Below, in pieces: positions 25,396 through 31,927 of a stretch of 37,654 nucleotides of DNA; position 1 is the stretch's first letter, and each line of letters opens with the position of its first letter. The translations under genes and the position numbers were made by a program. The stretch comes from Bacteroidaceae bacterium (GTDB lineage: Bacteria; Bacteroidota; Bacteroidia; Bacteroidales; Bacteroidaceae): positions 1-37,654 of the forward strand of contig JAFWAX010000042.1 in assembly GCA_017507385.1 (NCBI GenBank). Reading direction: 5' to 3'. The notes beneath the pieces were generated by a model, which saw only the letters and a program-made list of their open reading frames with translations, was not told the origin of the DNA and did no database searches.

Positions 25396-26874
25396 TTATT
25401 TTACCAGTTTCTCGAAATCCACATTGATGTTTCGGTTGTTCTCGAAGTCCCAGAGGGTGATGGAGCGCAGCTGGTAGTAATAGTACCAGTAGTTGAAGAG
25501 CTGCGAGATGCGGTTCTGCCGAGCCTGATCTTTGGCTGTCTGTGCATCGGAAAGCTCAAGGGTGCTGATGGTGCCTATCTTGAAAGTCTCCACATTGGTG
25601 TGGTAACGCCGCTGTGCAATGGTGTCGGCCTCTTCGGCTATGCGGAGCTGCTGCTGCTGATTGTTGAACTGCTCAGTGAGCACGAAGAGGTTCTGCTCGA
25701 ACTCTTGTGACTGCTGACGGAGCTGGTTGCGCACAATGTCACGGTTGCTCTCGGCTACCTTCACCTGTCCACGCCGCTTGCCCCAGTCGAGCAAGGGCAG
25801 CGACACGCCCACCTGCACCACTTCCTTGCTCAGAAGGTTGCGGTAGGCATTTTCCAGCTGTGAGTCTGTGCCTGTGTAGCCAACCTGTGCATAGAGCGTC
25901 ACGTTGCGCAAGTTGCCCTTGGCCAATGCTACCGAGTAGTCGGCTTGCAGCTGTCGGCGACGCATGGTGCTGGCAAAAGCGTTGTTCTCTAAAGCATGAT
26001 AGAGCACGTCTTGATAGACAAGCGTCACTTCGGGTATCTCGTCTGGCACAACAGGAAGGATGTCTCTTTGCACATCGAGAAAGGCTCTCAGCTCAAACAT
26101 TCGTGCCTTCTGGCTGCTTTCTGCCGAAGTGAGCGACGACTGGGCATTGAGCTTGTTCAATCGCATCTGCAGCACGTCGTTCTGACTGATGGAGCCCATC
26201 TTGCGCTTTGACAACGCCACCTCGTAGAGCTTCTCTGCATTCTGCAGGTTCTGCTCAGCAATGTGTACGTTTTCATTGGCCAGCAGCAGATTGAAGAAGA
26301 GGCTGATGGCACGCATGGCCACTTGTTCGGTAGCGGTGAGAAACGACGCCTTGGCTTCACGGTAGCGCACAGGCTCGATGCGGCGGTCCCACCTCACAGT
26401 GTTCACCCCGAACAAGGGCTGGCTCAGGGTCAGGGCAATGGGCATGCTCATGAACTGATTGCGTTCTCCATTAGTGCTACCGCTCATCTGCCGCAGCCAG
26501 TTCAGTGACGACTCAACTGACAGCGTGCCGCCTGTAGGCCAAATCTTCTGACTCACATACAACGAGCCGTCCAGCTCCATGTAGTCGTTACGAACATACG
26601 AGTAAGTGCCATCTTCACGCTGATATGTGCTATACCTTTTATTATAGGTAGGCACAACTGCCGATAGCGAGACTTCGGGCAACAAGTTTGCCTTGTAGCT
26701 TCTCCATTCCCAATAGGCTGCCTTCAGTTCGCCTAACGCTACTGCAGCATCTACGCTCTGACGACGAGCCATCGCTATGCAGTCATCAAGGCTCAAGCGA
26801 AGTGTGTCTTCTTCGGCATGGCACATTGCGGGCAAAAGCCACACCAACATACAAAATAACTTCATTTTTTTCAT
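25396..26874 (-). CDS. TolC-family outer-membrane efflux protein
   Basis: A 492-residue outer-membrane channel protein. Signal peptide MKKMKLFCMLVWLLPAMCHA (1-20), then the tandem TolC pattern of long amphipathic helices and short beta strands; each half starts with an LSLDDCIAMARRQS or SVALAKGNLRNV-type motif. PLFGVNTVRWDRR and PLLDWGKRRGQVK mark the two equivalent strand/turn regions. First gene of the tolC-hlyD operon, with a sigma-54-like promoter and two enhancer palindromes upstream. It would trimerise to form the exit duct for the MacAB-like complex. Confidence 0.93.
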   Translation of the reverse strand: MKKMKLFCMLVWLLPAMCHAEEDTLRLSLDDCIAMARRQSVDAAVALGELKAAYWEWRSYKANLLPEVSLSAVVPTYNKRYSTYQREDGTYSYVRNDYMELDGSLYVSQKIWPTGGTLSVESSLNWLRQMSGSTNGERNQFMSMPIALTLSQPLFGVNTVRWDRRIEPVRYREAKASFLTATEQVAMRAISLFFNLLLANENVHIAEQNLQNAEKLYEVALSKRKMGSISQNDVLQMRLNKLNAQSSLTSAESSQKARMFELRAFLDVQRDILPVVPDEIPEVTLVYQDVLYHALENNAFASTMRRRQLQADYSVALAKGNLRNVTLYAQVGYTGTDSQLENAYRNLLSKEVVQVGVSLPLLDWGKRRGQVKVAESNRDIVRNQLRQQSQEFEQNLFVLTEQFNNQQQQLRIAEEADTIAQRRYHTNVETFKIGTISTLELSDAQTAKDQARQNRISQLFNYWYYYYQLRSITLWDFENNRNINVDFEKLVK

Positions 26875-26908
26875 TTAAAATACAATTAATATTTTGGCTA
26901 TTCTATCT

Positions 26909-26924
26909 TACAAAACACGTGCCA
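26909..26924 (-). promoter_or_regulatory. Candidate sigma-54 promoter of tolC-hlyD
   Basis: The minus strand reads TTTGGCACG-TGTT-TTGTA: -24 element TGGCACG at 26918-26924 and -12 element TTGT at 26910-26913. About 30 bp are near-identical to the ABC site, including AGTTAyrT upstream of the -24. Predicted start near 26898, leader about 24 nt. Confidence 0.75.
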
Positions 26925-26964
26925 AACACATAACTATTTGAAAATCAAACAAGGAAATGTTCAT

Positions 26965-26986
26965 AAGTGTCCATTTTCGGACACTT
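26965..26986. promoter_or_regulatory. UAS T1: proximal enhancer palindrome for tolC-hlyD
   Basis: AAGTGTCC-ATTTTC-GGACACTT, perfect 8-bp arms, centred about 77 bp upstream of the predicted start, as for A1. Confidence 0.75.
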
Positions 26987-26988
26987 GC

Positions 26989-27004
26989 TGTCCAGAAATG
27001 AACA
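26989..27004. promoter_or_regulatory. UAS T2: distal enhancer palindrome
   Basis: TGTCC-AGAAAT-GAACA, the same layout with one arm mismatch, centred 21 bp from T1 (about two helical turns). Confidence 0.65.
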
Positions 27005-27069
27005 CTCCAGCAAAATGTGTACGATGATGCTTTGTTTTGTTAAATAATATTAAATAATAGTACTTTGCA

Positions 27070-27100
27070 TTGCAAGGTATATATATTTAACCTATATTTG
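27070..27100 (+). promoter_or_regulatory. Candidate promoter of the PadR gene
   Basis: TTG at 27070-27072, 20 bp, then TATATTTG at 27093-27100 (TAnnTTTG). It lies 51 bp before the ATG at 27152. PadR proteins often bind their own promoter, so autoregulation is likely. Confidence 0.6.
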
Positions 27101-27151
27101 CATCGAAAAACAAAAAGAGAACGAAAAAGAACTTAAAAAACATTGGAATTT

Positions 27152-27496
27152 ATGAATGTTGACAATGCTAAATCACAGATGCGAAAGGGTATGCTTGAGT
27201 ACTGCATCATGCTGTTGCTGAGCGAGAAGGCATACTACACTTCGGACATCATCAAGCGACTGAAGGAGGCTAACCTGCTGGTGGTGGAAGGGACGCTGTA
27301 CCCTTTGCTGACAAGACTGAAGAATGATGGCTTGCTGGCGTATGAATGGCAGGAGAGCCCACAGGGTCCCCCACGTAAGTATTATGTGCTAACCGACAAG
27401 GGGGCAGAGATTCTGAAACAGCTGGACGCAGCATGGGGCGAACTGGAGAACACGGTTCGGCAGCTGAAAAACAGACGTTTACTAATTGAAAATTGA
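27152..27496 (+). CDS. PadR-family transcriptional regulator
   Basis: A 114-residue winged-helix repressor: MNVDNAKSQMRKGMLEYCIM at the N-terminus, then SDIIKRLKEANLLVVEGTLY (recognition region), PLLTRLKNDGLL, and SPQGPPRKYYVLTDKG (wing), all typical of Bacteroidales PadR proteins encoded beside PspC-domain genes. I use ATG 27152 and not the TTG three codons upstream. The last codons (LIEN and stop) fall in repeat copy D, whose AATTGAAAATTGA supplies the stop, so the C-terminus may have been reshaped by the repeat. Confidence 0.9.
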   Translation: MNVDNAKSQMRKGMLEYCIMLLLSEKAYYTSDIIKRLKEANLLVVEGTLYPLLTRLKNDGLLAYEWQESPQGPPRKYYVLTDKGAEILKQLDAAWGELENTVRQLKNRRLLIEN

Positions 27497-27631
27497 CCAG
27501 CCCACGCGCTGGGCGAAGTTTTGAAAATTGACAATTGGGTTTGACGGTTAGGCGGTTAGACGGTTGGCGGTTGTCCGAAAAACCTAAAACCGTTGAGCAA
27601 AGCGACCTGATGACCGTCAATTGAAAATTAA
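27484..27631 (+). repeat. Copy D of the dispersed repeat family
   Basis: Compound repeat: ATTGACCAGCCCACGCGCTG with a small hairpin (GCCCA/TGGGC), GCGAAGTTTTGAAAATTGA, a run of CGGTTAG/CGGTTGG units, CCGAAAAACCTAAAACCGTT, AAGCGACCTGATGACCGTCA and ATTGAAAATTAAC. It fills most of the 185 bp between padR and the PspC gene. Copy E has the same order of parts. Confidence 0.85.
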
Positions 27632-27681
27632 CAACAGATATATAAAAAGGATATACAAATTCAAAAAACATCAAGAAAATT

Positions 27682-29472
27682 ATGAAAAAGAATATTTCTA
27701 TTAACCTGTGCGGCAGGCTCTACCAGATGGATGAGGATGCTTACGAACTGTTGAGCCAATACACAGATGCGCTGCGCAACTACTTCATGAAGCAGGAGGG
27801 GGGCAAGGAGATTGCCGACGACATAGAGGAACGTATCGCTGAGCTGCTGGACGACCTGAAGGCGGAGGGGATTGTGGCTATCACCATTGAACAAGTGCAG
27901 GATATCATCATGCAGATTGGGCAGGTGGAGGAAATCACTTCGGAGGAGAAGGCGGAGGAGAGCAATAAAGGTGATGAGGGCTGTGAGCCTGCTGAAAAGG
28001 CTAAGAAGCCTGCTGAGAAGAAGAAGTTCTATTGCGACTCGCAAAACAAGATGCTGGCTGGTGTGCTGGCTGGATGTGCCCAGTATTTTGGCGGAAGCGC
28101 GAATGGGTGGCGATGGGGCTATGTGATTGTGTCTGTGCTGTGGTGGTTCTACAATGGTGGTGGGGTGAGCTTCATGATACCTTTTGCGAAATGGAATAGC
28201 CTGTTCAGTTCTTTGTCTTTCATCTTTACGCTGCTTGCGTTGCCTATCTTCTTGCTGCCTGTCATCCCGTATGTGCTGACGGCTATCATTGCTCCTTCGA
28301 CGAAGACTGCTGAGGATGTGCTGAGAATGAAGGGGAAAGAGGTGAATCCGCAGAACTTGGCGGAGGAGGTGACTGAAGGCACGCTGAAGAAGAACGGAAA
28401 CACAAAGTCTATCTGGGACATCATGGCGGGCATCATCACGCTGGGATTCAGCTTTGTGCTGTCTATCGCTTTCATCTTCATCCTTTGTGTCTTTGTTGCC
28501 TTCCTTGTGGCATCGGATGTGGTGGCTGACGAGTTCATGGGTCTCTATTATATAGAACTTGTGCCTCTCATCAAGGGAGATATTATTATGTGCGGCATGA
28601 TGCTGATTGCCAATGTGGGCATTCTGCTCTACTGCTGTCTGCACGCAACGGTTAGTTCGCTGGGCAAGAACACGCATTCGATGAGCAATAGGCAACGTCT
28701 CATCTGGGTCTTGTTGTGGGTGGCCACGTTTGTAGGTTTTGTGGGTTGCACTGTCTATACGTGTGAAAAATATGCTAAACACTATGAGACGTACCGAACA
28801 GAAAAGAATAAGGAAAGGGATGCCTATATCAGGGAGCATACGCACGATGGATTCGTGTTCAGCGATGTGGACTGGGAGTTTTTCCAGAAGGAGGGATGGA
28901 CGCTGGAAACGGCTGATCACTGCGAGCGTTACACCTACAGCGGAGAGTACATGACTGGCGACGCATCTGTGCGTTATCTGGACGAACACGACGAGTACAC
29001 GCCTGTGGTATATACTGCCCACAAGAAGGTCTTGGCAGAACCTGGGGTGTATCGCCTTTCGGCTGCGGTGCGTGCCAGCAACACGGGCAAATTCATCTAC
29101 ATCATGGACTCAGACAGCATCGTGGAGGATAATGGGAGCGGTTTGCAGGTGGAGGATGTCATCAGAATTAACGAAATACCTGTATGCTATAATCAAGGTG
29201 GCAACATCTGGAAGGAAGTGACTGAGGGCAACGAAGACCCTGTGGTGAAAGAGCTTGTCAATAGGCTTTCGACCAGAGTTCGCAACAAGATTCGCGCTGC
29301 CAACAGGGGGCAGGGATTTGGCTGGAGCTACATCTACATCGACAACTTCACAGTGAACAAGCCCACTTGGCTCACTTTTGGTGTGACTACCGACGAGTCC
29401 ATTACGGGTGCTCCTGCCACTACGGGATGGTTCTCTGCCACAGACTTTGTGCTGGAGAAAATCAGCAAGTAG
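27682..29472 (+). CDS. PspC-domain membrane protein (PadR-linked)
   Basis: A 596-residue inner-membrane protein. Residues 1-95 form a cytoplasmic domain (MKKNISINLCGRLYQMDEDA, helices with DIEERIAELL); a Lys/Glu-rich linker runs 86-115; the PspC motif NKMLAGVLAGCAQYFGG (122-138) leads into hydrophobic segments near 145-205, 247-280, 300-322 and 340-360; residues about 365-596 form an extracytoplasmic beta-rich domain. The N-terminal plus PspC layout is standard for Bacteroidales PadR/PspC pairs, thought to act in envelope stress. The long C-terminal domain is not one I recognise. Repeats D and E lie directly before and after the gene. Confidence 0.88.
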   Translation: MKKNISINLCGRLYQMDEDAYELLSQYTDALRNYFMKQEGGKEIADDIEERIAELLDDLKAEGIVAITIEQVQDIIMQIGQVEEITSEEKAEESNKGDEGCEPAEKAKKPAEKKKFYCDSQNKMLAGVLAGCAQYFGGSANGWRWGYVIVSVLWWFYNGGGVSFMIPFAKWNSLFSSLSFIFTLLALPIFLLPVIPYVLTAIIAPSTKTAEDVLRMKGKEVNPQNLAEEVTEGTLKKNGNTKSIWDIMAGIITLGFSFVLSIAFIFILCVFVAFLVASDVVADEFMGLYYIELVPLIKGDIIMCGMMLIANVGILLYCCLHATVSSLGKNTHSMSNRQRLIWVLLWVATFVGFVGCTVYTCEKYAKHYETYRTEKNKERDAYIREHTHDGFVFSDVDWEFFQKEGWTLETADHCERYTYSGEYMTGDASVRYLDEHDEYTPVVYTAHKKVLAEPGVYRLSAAVRASNTGKFIYIMDSDSIVEDNGSGLQVEDVIRINEIPVCYNQGGNIWKEVTEGNEDPVVKELVNRLSTRVRNKIRAANRGQGFGWSYIYIDNFTVNKPTWLTFGVTTDESITGAPATTGWFSATDFVLEKISK

Positions 29473-29509
29473 GAAAGAACGGCGTGCACTGCATATTCAA
29501 AGGAAAATG

Positions 29510-29718
29510 TAACAAAACGTGAGTTTGACGAATTCGCATAAAACATGCCGTTCCCTGCGTGTCCACCGCGTGCATAATATTTAAAACACCGTGTTTGAAA
29601 TATTTCGTAGGCGGTGTTTGAAATATTATGCACACGGTGGATCCTGAAACAACGGGAATCTTATTTTTGTTCAAGTCGATTCATGCAGCTTTCAATTCGT
29701 CGAACTCACGTTAACAAA
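29510..29718. mobile_element. MITE-like element with 7-bp target-site duplication
   Basis: A 195-bp element (29517-29711) bounded by TAACAAA on both sides (29510-29516 and 29712-29718). Terminal inverted repeats ACGTGAGTTTGACGAATT (29517-29534) and AATTCGTCGAACTCACGT (29694-29711) match at 17 of 18 positions. Inside is a second inverted repeat: 29563-29591 against 29612-29640 pair at 27 of 29 positions (CCACCG..., GCATAATATTT, AAACACCG). No coding frame. The transposase needed to move it is not in the window. Confidence 0.85.
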
Positions 29719-29723
29719 GAATA

Positions 29724-29846
29724 GACAATTGACCAGCCCACGTGCTGGGCGAAGTTTTGAAAATTGAAAATTTGGTCAGACGGATGTCCCGAAAAACCTA
29801 AAACCGTTCAGCGAAGCGACCTGAACACCATCGATTGAAAATTAAG
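29724..29846 (+). repeat. Copy E of the dispersed repeat family
   Basis: Same compound layout and orientation as copy D: ATTGACCAGCCCACGTGCTG, GCGAAGTTTTGAAAATTGA, CGGATGTCCCGAAAAACCTA, AAACCGTTCAGCGAAGCGAC, ATTGAAAATTAAG. It lacks the long CGGTT run of D. It starts 5 bp after the MITE's right-hand direct repeat. Confidence 0.85.
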
Positions 29847-29880
29847 TAATTGAAGATTAGTATATAGAAAACCGGTTGAG

Positions 29881-29910
29881 GCCATGTGGGATTGTGAAAC
29901 TCTGCATGGC
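29881..29910 (+). terminator. Terminator after the PspC gene (TGTGAA-loop family)
   Basis: GCCATG/CATGGC stem with loop TGTGAA, followed by TTTTTCTTTCATTTTTT. It has the same 30-nt length as the hairpin at 14413-14442, with all differences being transitions and three of them compensatory. With the MITE and copy E it explains 29473-29910. Confidence 0.8.
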
Positions 29911-29980
29911 TTTTTCTTTCATTTTTTCAATAACTAAAATTTATGTTTCATTCTTGAAAGTTTTTTTCATTTTATTTTCG

Positions 29981-29988
29981 TATTTTTG
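29981..29988 (+). promoter_or_regulatory. Candidate -7 box for the glycosidase-esterase operon
   Basis: TATTTTTG matches TAnnTTTG, 41 bp before the ATG at 30030. The -33 half is weak (TTG at 29954-29956, spaced 24 bp). No susC/susD pair or sensor gene is nearby. Confidence 0.5.
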
Positions 29989-30029
29989 CACCTTGATAGG
30001 CAGGGAACAAACAAACTAAACCTAAATAA

Positions 30030-31907
30030 ATGATGAAACTTAAATCTATTCTCATTGCCATGGCAACTTGCATGGCATCGCTGACAGCAACAGCACAAGT
30101 GGTGGGCTATGGCCTGCAACCGCTGCATGTAGACGGCAATCATCTGAAAGACCCTTATGGAAACAAGGTGGTGCTGCACGGTGTAATGGACACACCGAGT
30201 CCTTATTTCAACAACTATCGATGGACAAGCTGGGCAGAAGGCTGCTCTGACTCCAAAATCGGTTCTTGCGTGAACTATTTCAATAAGCTCTTCACAGCAA
30301 TCACCGACACGACACAGGGTGCTTACTGCAACCTGTTCCGCCTGCACCTCGATCCATGCTGGACGAACGGAAATGCTAACTCATGGCCAGTGGACAGCAG
30401 AGAAACTGGAGAAGGTGAAGGAGACATCAGCCATTATGACGGAACAAGGCTGACCAAATACATGAGACTGCTGTATTTCAGAATAGCACAGCAGGCAATG
30501 AAGAACGGTCTTTATGTCATCATGCGCCCACCTGGCGTATGTCCTCACAACATCTACGTTGGCGGCAGCTACCAGAAATTCCTGATTGACGTATGGGACC
30601 GCGTGACAAAGAACGACTCCATATTGAAATATTCAGGTCAAATTGGTATTGAGCTGGCTAATGAGCCTATCAATGTCTATATGAACGATGGCAGCAGCTC
30701 AGAAAAAGCACTGCATGACTTCTTCCAACCTATCGTTGACAAGATTAGAGCGAATGGCTTCAAGGGTGTTATCTGGGTTCCAGGAACTGGCTACCAGAGC
30801 AATTACCGCGACTATGCCAAGTATCCTATCACCGGCGACCAGATTGGATATGCTGTTCACAACTATGCTGGATGGTACGGCAATAGCGACAGCAGCTGCG
30901 ACCCAACTAGAGCTATCAATGAGTTTGGCGCATCTGTTCCAATCCTCCGTACCAACCCTATCACCATCACAGAGGTTGACTGGAGTCCACAGAACACCAA
31001 TGAAATCAAGAATTACAATGAGATGGGACAACCTGTTTATGGAAACTACGGCACATGGGCCACTGCCTCAACCTCTAAGTGGGGCAAGGCTTACAAGGCT
31101 ATTCTTGACCATTTTGGCAATATCTCGATGACGCTGACCGGTACGGGTGACTATATCGACATTGACGACTATATCAACAACAAGAAAGTGACTCCAGCCT
31201 TCAAGGTAAAGATGGAGAAAAATGGTGTTGACCCATACGAGGCTTGTGGTGTAGCTTGTTTCGACTGGTATGAGAAATACGCAAAGGTGGATTATCCTTC
31301 AACAGAGCGTTATCAGCCAATTCAGGAAATACCAGAGAATCCTTTTGAACTTTCAAAAGAATGGTTCAACCCAACAATCCTCTATGAAGGAACAGCTACT
31401 CACAACTCTTCTATGTCCACATTGAAACTGAAGAAGGGAGGATGCTCTGGATGGAGATTTGAAGAAGAAGAAGGCATCGACCTGTCAGGATACAACTACC
31501 TGATCATCCGTCTTGGCAAAAATGCTTCTAAAAACACATTCTTCCGCATCTATGACACGGCTAACTACTGGGCTGAGCCATATATGCTGAACATGGCTGG
31601 TGCTAAGGAATTCAAGATTGATCTCCATAACATGCAGACTGAATCAGGAACTAAGGTTAATCCAAGCCGCATACGCCTTGCAGGATTTAATTCAGCAGGA
31701 GCAGATCAGAGCCTGTATGTTTATGAAGTATTCCTCTCTGTAGATGGCGAGAACCCTGCAACAGAAATTGAAGCTATTCAGCAGGACAACGGTAAGGCTG
31801 TGAAAGAGCATTACTCTATCGATGGCCGCCGTATCCCTTCATCACAAAAGGGTATCCATATCGTCAAGTATAAGGACGGTTCTGTCAAGAAAGTTTTAGT
31901 TAAATAA
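30030..31907 (+). CDS. Secreted GH5-like glycoside hydrolase with C-terminal beta-sandwich module
   Basis: A 625-residue exported enzyme. Signal peptide to about residue 23 (…ASLTATAQ). The catalytic (beta/alpha)8 domain spans about 25-425: acid/base Glu212 in ELANEP and nucleophile Glu315 in ITEVDW, with His277 in AVHNYAGWYG, the GH5 (clan A) pattern. Subfamily and substrate (mannan, glucan or xylan type) cannot be settled by eye. Residues 438-573 form a beta-sandwich-like module, probably carbohydrate-binding, also found at the end of the next protein. The last ~32 residues (YSIDGRRIP…GIHIVKYKDGSVKKVLVK) are the tail common in secreted Prevotella proteins. Twenty bp before the esterase gene, so one operon. 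Confidence 0.85.
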   Translation: MMKLKSILIAMATCMASLTATAQVVGYGLQPLHVDGNHLKDPYGNKVVLHGVMDTPSPYFNNYRWTSWAEGCSDSKIGSCVNYFNKLFTAITDTTQGAYCNLFRLHLDPCWTNGNANSWPVDSRETGEGEGDISHYDGTRLTKYMRLLYFRIAQQAMKNGLYVIMRPPGVCPHNIYVGGSYQKFLIDVWDRVTKNDSILKYSGQIGIELANEPINVYMNDGSSSEKALHDFFQPIVDKIRANGFKGVIWVPGTGYQSNYRDYAKYPITGDQIGYAVHNYAGWYGNSDSSCDPTRAINEFGASVPILRTNPITITEVDWSPQNTNEIKNYNEMGQPVYGNYGTWATASTSKWGKAYKAILDHFGNISMTLTGTGDYIDIDDYINNKKVTPAFKVKMEKNGVDPYEACGVACFDWYEKYAKVDYPSTERYQPIQEIPENPFELSKEWFNPTILYEGTATHNSSMSTLKLKKGGCSGWRFEEEEGIDLSGYNYLIIRLGKNASKNTFFRIYDTANYWAEPYMLNMAGAKEFKIDLHNMQTESGTKVNPSRIRLAGFNSAGADQSLYVYEVFLSVDGENPATEIEAIQQDNGKAVKEHYSIDGRRIPSSQKGIHIVKYKDGSVKKVLVK

Positions 31908-31927
31908 TTTATAATGAGTAATTTATC

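Noticed and set aside
27143..27151. TTG as start of PadR
   Set aside because: ATG 27152 gives the usual family N-terminus (MNVDNAKSQMRKG).
27661..29022. 453-codon open frame opposite the PspC gene
   Set aside because: Antisense His/Arg-rich shadow; the plus strand carries the PspC domain.
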